DNA from: JAFGBN01 sp964394145
GTDB taxonomy: Bacteria > Chloroflexota > Dehalococcoidia > GIF9 > AB-539-J10
Length of the DNA: 64,000 nucleotides
Assembly: GCA_964394145.1 (NCBI GenBank)
Contig: CAYMVL010000020.1
Coordinates: forward strand, 9,215-73,214
Reading direction: 5' to 3'
This document shows positions 16,639-25,091 of this stretch, piece by piece (position 1 is the first letter of the stretch; each line of letters opens with the position of its first letter). Both the position numbers and the translations under genes were made by a program. The notes beneath the pieces were generated by a model, which saw nothing but the letters and a program-made list of their open reading frames with translations, did no database searches and was not told where the DNA came from.

Positions 16639-17875
16639 CCAGAGATGGGAACTGGTAGACAAGATATCCAGGGAAACCGTAGAACTCGGCAAGCATGAGC
16701 TCTCCCTGAAGGATGCCCTGGCCGATGTTACTGTCAGACCGGCGACCGGCATACCGTTTGCTGTCGCAGTCATATACGGGTTCTGGATGTTCTTCCGCGG
16801 GTTCGCCGGGACTTTGTTTACCGATGGTTTCCTCGTCAAGATTTTTGATGGTCTCTGGTTGCCCTGGTTACAAGCCAGTTTCCCGGGAAAGGATACCTGG
16901 CTGTATTTCATCCTCGTGGGTAACCCCTTAGCCAACAACTCCTTTGAAGCTTTCGGAGTACTCACGAGCGGGCTTTTTCTTGCTATAGGTGTGGTCCTTC
17001 CGGCAATAGTGGCATTCTACCTCATATTTGCCATTCTGGAAGATATCGGATATATGCCCAGATTGGCTGTTCTTGTTGATACTGTATTCCATCGGATCGG
17101 CCTACACGGCTTCGCCATCGTACCTACCATTCTTGCCCTGGGATGTAACGTTCCTGGTGTAGCAGCTACCAGAGCGCTGGAGACGGGTAAGCAGAGGTTC
17201 TTGGCCATAACGCTATTGGGTGTATTCATTCCCTGCGGAGCTCAAATTGCAGTAATGCAAGGAATGATTCCCAACCTGATAGGCTGGATTTTCCTCGCTT
17301 TGGCAGCCGGATATTTTGCCGTTGGCTGGATTCTCAACAGGATTGTGCCTGGAGAATCGCCTGAGATACTGATGGACGTGCCACCGTATCAATCGCCGAC
17401 TGCGAGGAATATATGGGCTAAGCTCTGGACCAGAACGATCAAGTTCATTACGGTTGCGGTCCCCTTTGTTCTGCTGGGCTGCGTTATCGTGGCTGCCTTA
17501 TATATGAGCGGGGCCATGGATACGCTGGCAAGCGTCTTGAGCCCCGTTATAACTGGTGTATTCGGTCTGCCTCAAGATACTGCAGTTGCCATGATTGCAG
17601 GATTCCTGAGGAAGGACCTGGCCGTAGGAACAATTGGTATGCTTGCTGCAGGAGGAGTAACTATAACGGTATACCAGGTGTTTACTGCTGTGGTATTGCT
17701 CAGCATCTACTTCCCCTGCTTAGCTACATTCGCATTGATGATGAAGGAATTGAGGTGGAAGGGAATTCTGGGAGCGTTGGCCACTCTGATAGTGGTGGTC
17801 TTTGCTTATGGAGCTATACTGCACGCAATAGGATTATCCGGAATAGGGAGTGACGCCTGGGTTCCGGTGGAATAA
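16622..17875 (+). CDS. feoB: FeoB membrane domain as a separate protein
   Basis: A 417-residue multi-pass membrane protein with the FeoB Gate motifs: LGCNVPGVAATR near residue 177, IPCGAQIAVM, and the second Gate YFPCLATFALMMKEL near the C-terminus. It starts with TTG at 16622, 17 nt inside the end of the G-domain gene. Its first 30 residues, DQRWELVDKISRE, match the linker that normally joins G domain and channel. It would import Fe2+ when assembled with the separate GTPase. Confidence 0.92.
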   Translation: MELTVDQRWELVDKISRETVELGKHELSLKDALADVTVRPATGIPFAVAVIYGFWMFFRGFAGTLFTDGFLVKIFDGLWLPWLQASFPGKDTWLYFILVGNPLANNSFEAFGVLTSGLFLAIGVVLPAIVAFYLIFAILEDIGYMPRLAVLVDTVFHRIGLHGFAIVPTILALGCNVPGVAATRALETGKQRFLAITLLGVFIPCGAQIAVMQGMIPNLIGWIFLALAAGYFAVGWILNRIVPGESPEILMDVPPYQSPTARNIWAKLWTRTIKFITVAVPFVLLGCVIVAALYMSGAMDTLASVLSPVITGVFGLPQDTAVAMIAGFLRKDLAVGTIGMLAAGGVTITVYQVFTAVVLLSIYFPCLATFALMMKELRWKGILGALATLIVVVFAYGAILHAIGLSGIGSDAWVPVE

Positions 17876-17881
17876 GGACTG

Positions 17882-18343
17882 GTGATTTCAATAGTGAGTA
17901 AGAAGGTAGCAAGATTTGGCAGCATATACTTCGGCATCTTTGGTGCTGTCGTATTGATATCCGGTATAGCGGGATTTGTGGTCATGTCACTACACGGAAC
18001 GAAAGGAGTTGTCTGGGGGCCTCTGGAGATGTCAGGTATGTTCCTGGCATGGGAGGCCATTATCCTCGTCGCTGCCGGTGCTATGTATCTGTCCAGCGCC
18101 GCCAATTTCGGAGACATGCGCCAGCTGGCAAAATCTCTGGCGGCGAGCGTAATGATATGGATTCTTGCCGGGATAGCAATATGGGCTATGTTTACCAATT
18201 CAATTCCCGGAGGAGAAGAAGGACCCTGGTTTAATCCTCCATCGGATTTTATAGCCAGCTATGCCCCACCCTATGTTCCGGCAATATTCCTGTTGCCCTT
18301 CTCACTGGCAATAATTTATCCCATTCGCAGCAAGAGAAAGTAG
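17882..18343 (+). CDS. Small multi-pass membrane protein of the feo operon, function unknown
   Basis: A 153-residue hydrophobic protein with about four predicted transmembrane helices (roughly 13-36, 49-70, 88-108 and 128-146), a Gly/Pro-rich extracytoplasmic stretch (NSIPGGEEGPWFNPPS) and a basic RSKRK end. I do not recognise a family. It starts with GTG 6 nt after the FeoB membrane gene, with a second in-frame GTG at 17894, and ends 7 nt before the ATPase gene. It is almost certainly part of the same message and may be an accessory of the split transporter. Confidence 0.7.
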   Translation: MISIVSKKVARFGSIYFGIFGAVVLISGIAGFVVMSLHGTKGVVWGPLEMSGMFLAWEAIILVAAGAMYLSSAANFGDMRQLAKSLAASVMIWILAGIAIWAMFTNSIPGGEEGPWFNPPSDFIASYAPPYVPAIFLLPFSLAIIYPIRSKRK

Positions 18344-18350
18344 GAGCAAA

Positions 18351-19295
18351 ATGAAGAATGATCAGGTCACGAAGAAACAGTTGTCCTCAAGAGCTAGAAA
18401 AAACATGGCTGCAAAGAAAATGCCACTGCATGGTGCGCGAATTGGCCTGTTTGGCAAAGGAGGAGCCGGCAAGAGTACAGTATCCGTGCTACTGGCCAGG
18501 GGATTACGTCAGCGCGGTTATCCAGTGTGTGTCCTGGATGCTGATTCAACCAACATGGGGCTATTTCGGGCTTTGGAGCTTACCCGGTCACCAAGACCTT
18601 TGATAGACTACTTCGGCGGTGCGGTTTTTAGAGGCGGAGCTGTCACCTGCCCCGTGGATGATCCCACCCCCTTAGCCGATGCCGAAATTGACTTGGAGAC
18701 TCTCCCACCGGAGTATTATGCCGAAAGCCCGGACGGGATTATACTGGTCACCGCCGGCAAGATAGGTGATAAGGGCCCGGGCGGCTGTGACGGCCCCATC
18801 GCCAAAATCTCGCGCGATCTTCGTCTTCGCTTTAAAGGTGATTCGCCTGTTACCCTGGTGGACTTCAAGGCAGGCTTCGAGGACGTCGCTCGCGGTGTTA
18901 TCACCAGCCTGGACTGGGCAATTGTTGTTATAGACCCTACAAGTACTTCGGTCGAAATGGCGGTAAATATGAAGCGCTTGGTAGAGCAAATTAGAGCGGA
19001 TACACTGCCCGCGACCAGTCATCTAGAAAGCCCTGAACTGGTTGCCCTGGCAAATAAGATTTTCACCGAGGCTGCTATCAAAGGTGTTTCGTTCGTGCTA
19101 AATCGAGTTCAAAGTGACGAGCAAGCGGAGTATTTGCGCCAGAGACTAGCTGAAGCAGGAATCGAGCCCGTTGGACTGATTCCTGAGACTCCTTCTATTT
19201 CACTTTCCTGGCTGAAGGGTACGCCTCTAAGCGTAAATCATACGATGATTCAGGTCCAGAAACTCTTAGGTGAGCTGGAAGATGTAATCAGGTGA
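18351..19295 (+). CDS. CooC/MinD-like P-loop ATPase
   Basis: A 314-residue SIMIBI-class ATPase. A basic N-terminal extension of about 28 residues precedes the deviant Walker A GKGGAGKST (35-43). DADSTN is near 63-68, and AGKIGDKGPGGC is near 135-146, resembling the GK..G.GC motif of CooC proteins that load nickel into CO dehydrogenase. No CODH gene is in the window. As last gene of the feo operon it may act on metal delivery or on FeoB assembly, which is an inference. General ParA/MinD function cannot be excluded. Confidence 0.8.
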   Translation: MKNDQVTKKQLSSRARKNMAAKKMPLHGARIGLFGKGGAGKSTVSVLLARGLRQRGYPVCVLDADSTNMGLFRALELTRSPRPLIDYFGGAVFRGGAVTCPVDDPTPLADAEIDLETLPPEYYAESPDGIILVTAGKIGDKGPGGCDGPIAKISRDLRLRFKGDSPVTLVDFKAGFEDVARGVITSLDWAIVVIDPTSTSVEMAVNMKRLVEQIRADTLPATSHLESPELVALANKIFTEAAIKGVSFVLNRVQSDEQAEYLRQRLAEAGIEPVGLIPETPSISLSWLKGTPLSVNHTMIQVQKLLGELEDVIR

Positions 19296-19490
19296 AGCCA
19301 GCACTTTCGGAGACACCTTTGATCCGATGAGATGATGCAAATTGAACTTGCAGCTTCATAATCACAGTTGATTCTGCCGCTGCAAACTGGTACTGAGATC
19401 AGAGACCGCCCGCTTACTCACCCTTGCCAGTGCTCACCCATCCTCTATTCTTGCCAGTTGAACTCTGTCGGCTGACGGTATTTCTAAAGC

Positions 19491-19561
19491 TCCTCGGGCA
19501 GGACTCGAACCTACAACCATACGGTTAACAGCCGTCCGCTCTACCATTGAGCTACCGAGGA
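19491..19561 (-). tRNA. tRNA-Asn (GTT)
   Basis: The minus strand folds into a 71-nt cloverleaf with a 7-bp acceptor stem TCCTCGG/CCGAGGA, a D arm GCTC/GAGC, an anticodon loop CTGTTAA with GTT anticodon, and a T arm with TTCGAGT. The lowest anticodon-stem pair is a G-A mismatch. No CCA is encoded. It is the last of three clustered minus-strand tRNAs. Confidence 0.95.
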
Positions 19562-19570
19562 ACGCTCACT

Positions 19571-19591
19571 CTGGAAAAGCTCCTTTTCCAG
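19571..19591. repeat. Perfect hairpin between tRNA-Asn and tRNA-Gln
   Basis: CTGGAAAAG and CTTTTCCAG form a 9-bp stem with a 3-nt loop in the 48-nt spacer between two tRNA genes. It may be an RNA processing signal in the tRNA precursor. There is no T run on the minus strand to make it a clear terminator. Confidence 0.5.
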
Positions 19592-19609
19592 AAGCTCCCG
19601 CTACTTCGC

Positions 19610-19679
19610 TGCCGAGCCTGGATTCGAACCAGGGCTTAAGGATCCAAAGTCCTCCGTGCTACCGCTACACAACTCGGCA
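19610..19679 (-). tRNA. tRNA-Gln (TTG)
   Basis: A minus-strand 70-nt cloverleaf: acceptor stem TGCCGAG/CTCGGCA, anticodon loop CTTTGGA giving anticodon TTG, T arm CCTGG-TTCGAAT-CCAGG. The 4-nt variable loop is short but normal. No CCA is encoded. Confidence 0.95.
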
Positions 19680-19692
19680 TCATATTATGCAC

Positions 19693-19777
19693 TGCCGAAG
19701 GTCGGAGTCGAACCGACACGGGAATTACTTCCCAACAGTTTTTGAGACTGCCGCGTCTACCATTCCGCCACTTCGGC
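19693..19777 (-). tRNA. tRNA-Leu (CAA)
   Basis: A minus-strand 85-nt class II tRNA: acceptor stem GCCGAAG/CTTCGGC with discriminator A, anticodon loop CTCAAAA giving CAA, and a long variable arm (TTGGGAAGTAATTCCCGT). T-loop TTCGACT is normal. It is the first of the Leu-Gln-Asn cluster in transcription order. Confidence 0.95.
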
Positions 19778-19786
19778 GTTCAAATA

Positions 19787-19831
19787 TGCCGCGGAGCAGA
19801 GCCAAACTGCCGACACGTAGACTTTCACTCC
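19787..19831 (-). pseudogene. Decayed copy of tRNA-Phe (3' half)
   Basis: Over about 45 nt this stretch follows the 3' half of the intact tRNA-Phe at 21334-21406, including the acceptor 3' side, the T arm and part of the anticodon region, with several substitutions. The T loop has lost the TTCGA core, and the 5' half beyond the anticodon stem no longer matches. It lies 10 nt upstream of tRNA-Leu. It is best read as a relic of a duplicated tRNA. Confidence 0.65.
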
Positions 19832-20394
19832 CTCCCAGAATATCCACAGGTTAAGCGGTTTCCTCGCCTACCTCAGGCAGGGACTCACTCCAAGCACTTT
19901 AGAATTCTACCACCGCCACTCAAGTCGTGCAATTGGGCTGTCTTGATAAGATAGCGCAGGCAAAGACATCAAAGAGTCCATCAAGTCCCTGCATCTTAGC
20001 AATGGTAATAAACGTGCTTGCTTCATGGCATTGAGAACCTTCCGTGATTGGCTCATTGCCATAGTTCTACTTGTCCCCTCAAACACCATGACAATATTAC
20101 GAATGGTGCTCCTCAGACTGAGCGGCAACTAGCTCCCGCTCTGACCAGGGAGCTAGTAGATCATTGACAGCCTGTGCTGCGGCCATTCCCCACACAGCCG
20201 CCCCCACACCCCTGCCCTGGATGTGTAGCATCTATCATAGCCTTGGGTCAGGAAAGCGCTGGCCCGCTATAGATACACAGCGCGCCGCTGAAGCCCCAGG
20301 ATAGCCTGAAGCCATATTATAGGCTCACAGCTATGCTAAAAGACCGTAACTTATAGCCACCCCTCCTGCTGGCTTTGAAGTAGCCTTTTCACGC
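19832..20394. other. Gene-poor spacer with no convincing gene
   Basis: No supported gene was found here. A minus-strand frame at 19907-20128 would give 73 residues, but it matches nothing I recognise and lacks a ribosome binding site. Around 19890-19925 a minus-strand GTGGCGGTGGTAGA stretch resembles the D-arm side of tRNA-Leu and may be another tRNA relic. The rest looks like non-coding remnant sequence. Confidence 0.5.
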
Positions 20395-20553
20395 TTATGT
20401 CTTGGCAAGAACAAGGGGCTCATGAACTTTGCTTTCCTTTTCGCCCGATCTTCGCAAGACGGCCATTCCTGAACGAACACGTCGCTTACTCGATGCCCTT
20501 CGTTTCTCCTGCTCCTCAAAGTACCTGTCTATATAGTATGCCAACTCGTTCAC
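20395..20553 (-). CDS. Possible 52-residue basic small protein
   Basis: The frame starts with GTG at 20553 and ends with TAA at 20395. A strong GGGGAGGTG ribosome binding site lies 5 nt before the start. The product would be highly charged, with an N-terminal NELAYYIDRYFEEQEKRR segment that could form one amphipathic helix followed by a basic tail. No family is recognised. The start signal is the main support. Confidence 0.35.
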   Translation of the reverse strand: MNELAYYIDRYFEEQEKRRASSKRRVRSGMAVLRRSGEKESKVHEPLVLAKT

Positions 20554-20801
20554 TTTGCACCTCCCCTCATTCATTAACTACATAGTAAAACGCCGAAAAA
20601 ACCAAAAAGGTTTAGCCACAACATTGCAATTTTGTTTAGACCTCTGATGAGTCATAGAAATCTTCTGTGGGCATACAACGGGCTGCATGAGACTGGTTAG
20701 CGTATCTGTTCCCTATTCTCAGTAAGAAGCATCAAATTTCTCGGTCGGACATGCGCTATCAGCTCGGGTATATCTTGCGCGTACATGCCGATCAGTGCTA
20801 A

Positions 20802-20823
20802 ACTTAAGTCGTAGGACTTAAGT
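20802..20823 (+). promoter_or_regulatory. Inverted repeat directly before the DUF5658-like gene
   Basis: ACTTAAGTC and GACTTAAGT form a perfect 9-bp repeat around GTAG, ending 1 nt before the ATG at 20825. As RNA it would place the AGGA ribosome binding candidate inside a stem. As DNA it could be an operator. No -10/-35 pair was confirmed. The 20554-20801 stretch upstream shows nothing else. Confidence 0.5.
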
Positions 20824-20824
20824 C

Positions 20825-21133
20825 ATGACAGCGCTCAAATCGGCACTTAACTACACAGGTTTGAAGACTGGCATCCTGTTGATTGCTGTTTTTGTCGGGC
20901 TGAATATCCTGGATGCCTGGCTCACGGGGGTCGCGCTCGGGCTCGGAAGCAGTGAACTCAACCCCATTCTTGGTGTGAGGTTCGGCAGCAGCATGCTTAT
21001 CAAGGGGCTGCTCTCCTCTCTAATAGTCATGGCCCTGGTCTTATTCAAGCGACCTGGACTGCTGAAGCCGCTGAGCGTTGGAATGCTCCTCGTTTGTGCC
21101 TGGAACAGCCTTGCTATCTGGTCCTGGAGCTAA
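20825..21133 (+). CDS. Small membrane protein, DUF5658-like
   Basis: A 102-residue protein with three or four hydrophobic helices. LNILDAWLTGVAL followed by ELNPILG matches the general pattern of DUF5658-type membrane proteins (helix, D-x-x-T, E-x-N-P). The function is unknown. It is a single gene between tRNA genes, with a palindromic leader. It lacks a well-placed ribosome binding site outside the repeat. Confidence 0.6.
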   Translation: MTALKSALNYTGLKTGILLIAVFVGLNILDAWLTGVALGLGSSELNPILGVRFGSSMLIKGLLSSLIVMALVLFKRPGLLKPLSVGMLLVCAWNSLAIWSWS

Positions 21134-21333
21134 GACCTGCCTTCTTTGTGTTGCACCCTGTGACATCAATCTCTCCGCCGGATGCATCTGACATATTTGT
21201 TCGATTCTCTGAGGCTATAAGAAAACGCATAGCTCCCAACTATCAGGGGCTATGCAAGCTACTCTGGAAGCAGAACTCAAGAGAAACGCTGATTATCAAT
21301 CGATTCAGGGCAAAATATGAACAGGACTAACTG

Positions 21334-21406
<73 letters not shown>

Positions 21407-21449
21407 TCCACGGATATTCTAAGGTTTCCTCGCTCTAGTGTCAAGGACA

Positions 21450-22025
21450 CTAGCTTTGACCACCCGGCTTCACCAGAGGGATGTTAGCGGCGCACAAAGG
21501 GCATTCGTCAGGTGAGTAGACTGTGGTGGGGAAGCGAAGACAGCTGAAAAAGGGCAAAGCAAAGTCTATCTCTCCGGGACTGCGGTCGACCAGCACAGCG
21601 ACTCCGATGACACGCCCGCCGAGATTATTCACCGCGGCTATCGTCTCCCTTATAGATCCTCCCGTGGTCAGGATGTCATCGACAACAAGGACACGTTCAC
21701 CGGGAGCGATTTCGAAATCACGCCGAAAGATTCTTATATCTCGCTCCTTCTCGGCAAAGATGCTCCTAGCCCCTAGCTGGCGAGCAGTCTCAAAAGCCAG
21801 AATAATGCCGCCGGTCGTTGGCCCCGCAACCAGGTCTACCTTAGCAGCCCCAAAATGCTCAGCAATAACTTGACATAGCTTTGAAGTATAGACCGGGTAC
21901 TGGAGAATACGGAACTTCTCCAAATAGACGGGCGAGTGCAGTCCGGAGGCGAGGAGGAAATGCCCCTCCTTTATTGCGCCGCTTGCTCTAAACATGCTCA
22001 GTATTTCATCGCTCAAATTACACAC
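21450..22025 (-). CDS. pyrE: Orotate phosphoribosyltransferase
   Basis: Joins orotate to PRPP to make OMP in pyrimidine synthesis. The PRPP-binding motif VLVVDDILTTGGSI and the GPTTGGIILAFE segment are clear. From the GTG at 22025 the protein has 191 residues. A TTG at 22016, with GGGGTG 5 nt upstream, and an ATG at 21995 are alternative starts. An open frame extends further upstream inside lepB, but that part is not homologous. The gene overlaps the end of lepB by 8 nt. It is separated from the main pyr operon by 11 kb and has no visible PyrR leader. Confidence 0.92.
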   Translation of the reverse strand: MCNLSDEILSMFRASGAIKEGHFLLASGLHSPVYLEKFRILQYPVYTSKLCQVIAEHFGAAKVDLVAGPTTGGIILAFETARQLGARSIFAEKERDIRIFRRDFEIAPGERVLVVDDILTTGGSIRETIAAVNNLGGRVIGVAVLVDRSPGEIDFALPFFSCLRFPTTVYSPDECPLCAANIPLVKPGGQS

Positions 22026-22590
22026 CCCAGCTGCACTGCAGATTACTTGCCTCGAGTCCCCCCACTTCAGCCAGCTCAGGATAGCTATAATGTTTAACCA
22101 ACTGCCACTTGCCCGGTGGCCAGTACACAAACCAGGCCTTGCCGATAATGCTGTCGCGGGGCACGGTCCAGCCCCTATGTGAGTCATTGGCATTGTTACG
22201 GTTATCCCCGAGGACAAAATATTCATCCGCGGGGATCTCTCGGGCTGCCATTGTGTAATGTGGTGGCTCTTTAATATATGACTCATCTATGGCTACATTG
22301 TTGATGAGGACCTTGCCATCCTTAACCTCCACCGTTTCTCCCGGCAAGCCAATAATTCGCTTGATATATGGGAATTCAGAGTCGTTCGGGGGATCAAAGA
22401 CAACCACCTCTCCCCGTTCAGGGTCGGAGAAAAAATAACTTGCCTTACTTACCATAACCCATTCACCATCTTCGATGTTCGGCAACATGCAGGAGTACTG
22501 TACGGTGTAGCCTTGCAGAGTGACTCGAAGAAGAGCAAAGACGGCGACGGCTATGAGCACTATGATGCCTATTTCACGAAACCATCTCAT
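22018..22590 (-). CDS. lepB: Signal peptidase I with Cys at the nucleophile position
   Basis: A 190-residue S26-type leader peptidase with an N-terminal membrane helix (about 6-24). The general base motif YIKRIIGLPGE gives Lys at 77, and the GDNRNNANDSHRGW box is typical. The catalytic Ser normally lies in S-M-x-P-T. Here the aligned residues are C34-M-L-P-N, preceded by Ser33, so the nucleophile appears to be Cys, or Ser33 shifted by one. Length and all other motifs are normal. It overlaps pyrE by 8 nt. Confidence 0.9.
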   Translation of the reverse strand: MRWFREIGIIVLIAVAVFALLRVTLQGYTVQYSCMLPNIEDGEWVMVSKASYFFSDPERGEVVVFDPPNDSEFPYIKRIIGLPGETVEVKDGKVLINNVAIDESYIKEPPHYTMAAREIPADEYFVLGDNRNNANDSHRGWTVPRDSIIGKAWFVYWPPGKWQLVKHYSYPELAEVGGLEASNLQCSWGV

Positions 22591-22727
22591 CTATAAACCT
22601 ATTCTATCATTGGGAATAAACTAAAAGCCAACTCATCACTATAGTTTACAGCCTGTTCCACCTAGCTCGGGGCCGATAGCGCATGGTAGATAACAAGAGA
22701 CACTAGTTTACCGGGAGCCAGCAACTA

Positions 22728-23219
22728 TTATAGCTCCACTATCTGACCGCGCATTTCCTCCAAGTCAATCAGCGCAACTGTTTGACGACCGGTAAGGTAA
22801 CCGCAGACTTCTCCGGGGTTAACCAGTAGAGTTTCGCCCTCAATAATCCCCGCCTTATGATTGTGCCCGCGGACAACCAGATCATAGTAGCCGGACTTGG
22901 CTAGCGAATCGACAATCTCTTCATGTATGCCATGTAGCAAAGCAATCTTCTTCCTGCCCAGCCGCAGCGCAGCAAAATCTCCCAGAGGCGTAACTCCGAT
23001 TTCAGCAAACCTTAGCCTGACAAAATCTCGGTCGCCTTCATTGTTTCCCCAGACGAAGTGTAAATTCGCCTTCAGCTTGGAGAATAGTGGCACTACAAAT
23101 GGGGATACAAGGTCACCGGCATGCAAGACGTCAGTCACCCCCTCCGAGTTAAAGAAACTGATGGCTTTATCAACCGCGTCAAGCCGATCATGAGTATCCG
23201 CCATGGCTCCAATTATCAT
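22728..23219 (-). CDS. YfcE/MJ0936-type metallophosphoesterase
   Basis: A 163-residue calcineurin-like phosphodiesterase. The metal motifs are in order: ADTHDR (D8, H10), HAGDLVSP, GNNEGD, HG (LLHGIHE) and RGHNHKAG. Members hydrolyse model phosphodiesters, and physiological substrates are usually unknown. It is a single gene 137 nt upstream of lepB on the same strand, with its own start at MIIGAMADTHD. Confidence 0.9.
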   Translation of the reverse strand: MIIGAMADTHDRLDAVDKAISFFNSEGVTDVLHAGDLVSPFVVPLFSKLKANLHFVWGNNEGDRDFVRLRFAEIGVTPLGDFAALRLGRKKIALLHGIHEEIVDSLAKSGYYDLVVRGHNHKAGIIEGETLLVNPGEVCGYLTGRQTVALIDLEEMRGQIVEL

Positions 23220-23953
23220 CTGCTGCCTCCGTCTATTATTTCACCCCTAATCATAGCAGCAGCAACAGTTGAATAAGAAGCCAGGTCATGATCTATCTAA
23301 TCTTCAGGGCCGAACATCCTGCTTGCTAACTGAGAGACCGGGCGTCTGCCTATTTTATGCCTCGTCTGGCTCTTCCTGATTATACACGGTAAGATGCATT
23401 TCAAAGAAATTGCTGCCTTTCGCCGGCAATATCATTAGAAGTTCTCAGGTATAAGCGCCAGATGCTTCCACCTCCACTGCCTCAAATTCAAGCACACGCC
23501 CCCCGGAAACGGTACTCTCAGTCAAGAAATAGACACCTTGACGCGATCAAAACCCAGCTCAAAATATCATCTGAAATGGATATCCGGGCCAGGGTCTTGC
23601 TTTCAGCTACTGCGTTGTCGGAACGGGTTTCAGGAACTGTTTCGTCTCGACCTATAAGCCCGGAGGACATGAATAGCGATGGAGTGTGCAGCCATTTGTC
23701 TCGGCCAAGGGAAAGCGACGCACTAGATAATCTGGCTCAATCTTCAGCATCTGACTTGTGTTATACTGGCAGTCAATTTATTCATATTGAATTTGCTGAG
23801 CAGTCGAGCGATTGCCGGTAGCTTCGACCGAGCTGGCAACGACAGAAGGCCGCCGAAGACCTAAGCGCGCTACAAGTAGGGAGGCGAAAGTGAAAGCTCA
23901 GCATGCCGAAGCGGATTGGCTCGATAGAAAACACTTCTAAAAGGAGTTGCAAA
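23220..23953. other. Long gene-free region before degV
   Basis: About 730 nt without a supported gene. A 119-residue plus-strand frame at 23462-23821 has a low-complexity, Ser/Arg-rich composition, no ribosome binding site and no family resemblance. The last 100 nt before degV can form a long-range GAGCT/AGCTC stem enclosing several smaller pairings, which might be leader structure. No known riboswitch class was recognised. Confidence 0.5.
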
Positions 23954-24823
23954 GTGCCAGATGTTACTGTTATGACGGATACTGTAAGCTATATGCCGGA
24001 AGAAATAGCTAATAGTTACAACATAACGCAAGCCCCTACATATATCATAATCAATGGTAAAGCACATGCTGAGAACCGGCTCAATTTAGCAGAATTCTAC
24101 AAGTCGGTGCCGAAATGGAAAGAAGAGAATAATCTGCCCACGACTTCACCTCCTTCCCCCGACGATTTTGTGAAGGCCTATCGCAAACTAAGTAAGGATT
24201 ACGGAGCTATAGTATATATTGGCTATAGTAAACACCTTGGTATGGCTGTAGAGTCGGCTTCGCTGGCAAAGGAATTGGTTAAAGAAGAATTGGCCAAGAC
24301 CAAGATAGAACTGCTTGACTCAAAGACATGGGGTGGAGCCCAAATGCTCATTACGCTGGAAACTGCTAGAGCAGCTCTTGCAGGCAGTGACCTGAAGGAG
24401 GTACTGAAGATAGCTAAGGAGATGATAACAAAGGTGAATCTCATTATGCTATCGGACAACCTGTACTACCTGGCTAAGGGTGGCAGAATACACAAAGCAC
24501 GCCCGTGGGCAGATTCCAAAATCAGCAATACAGCAATATTGAAGCTGGATGCTTCCACTGATGGGAAGACTACGCCCCTCGCAAGGTGCAAGACCAAAGG
24601 CGAGACACTTGACACACTATTCAATCTGGTACGGAATCAGCACATTGATAGTAGATTGCACGTTGCCATTAATCATGCTGACGCTTTGGCTGAAGCTATT
24701 CAGCTTCAAGAAAAAGTCTCATCACAATTCCAGTGTGAAGAGATATTTGTAAGCAATATTGGTCCCCTGGTTACCACTCACACAGGACTAGGAACCCGTG
24801 CCTTCTGTTGGTGGGCAGAATAG
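23954..24823 (+). CDS. DegV-family fatty-acid-binding protein
   Basis: A 289-residue DegV protein. Members bind fatty acids and can serve as FakB subunits for fatty acid kinase. Family features are DTVSYMPEE near the N-terminus, the TTSPPSPDDF loop that closes over the lipid, and NIGPLVTTHTGLGT near the C-terminus. The start was set at GTG 23954 because AAAAGGAG is 7 nt upstream and homologues begin at this point. The longer in-frame ATG at 23903 adds a non-homologous stretch. No FakA kinase gene is in the window. Confidence 0.9.
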   Translation: MPDVTVMTDTVSYMPEEIANSYNITQAPTYIIINGKAHAENRLNLAEFYKSVPKWKEENNLPTTSPPSPDDFVKAYRKLSKDYGAIVYIGYSKHLGMAVESASLAKELVKEELAKTKIELLDSKTWGGAQMLITLETARAALAGSDLKEVLKIAKEMITKVNLIMLSDNLYYLAKGGRIHKARPWADSKISNTAILKLDASTDGKTTPLARCKTKGETLDTLFNLVRNQHIDSRLHVAINHADALAEAIQLQEKVSSQFQCEEIFVSNIGPLVTTHTGLGTRAFCWWAE

Positions 24824-25091
24824 AATCTTATCTAGAAGAACGAAATCTTTGCCCGGAGAGCCAAATCGACAATCGTATAGCTAAACCTATCCCGCAAAAA
24901 GATAACTGGAAGCTGTCCGGCACCCCGTACGATTGATGAAACGGGTGACCGCACCCTATCTGTCAACGAACAGCGCTGAATCTGTTATTAGGGCTGCAAA
25001 GTATAGAATATGGGGATTACCTATTTGGGAAAGAACAGGAAGTTACCTGAAAATCGCGGGAAACGTTTCATAGAAGTGATGTCATAAATAC

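Noticed and set aside
19907..20128. 73-residue minus-strand frame, considered as a transposase end
   Set aside because: No transposase motif could be confirmed, and no terminal repeats or ribosome binding site were seen.
22026..22286. N-terminal extension of PyrE or a LepB-PyrE fusion
   Set aside because: The extra codons are lepB read in another frame. PyrE homology begins after the GTG/TTG starts near 22020.
23462..23821. 119-residue plus-strand frame in the gap before degV
   Set aside because: Composition is not protein-like, there is no ribosome binding site and no family match.
23815..23900. Possible riboswitch before degV
   Set aside because: Compared by eye with glycine, TPP, FMN, SAM, cobalamin, c-di-GMP, ZTP and tetrahydrofolate patterns. 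No conserved core was present.
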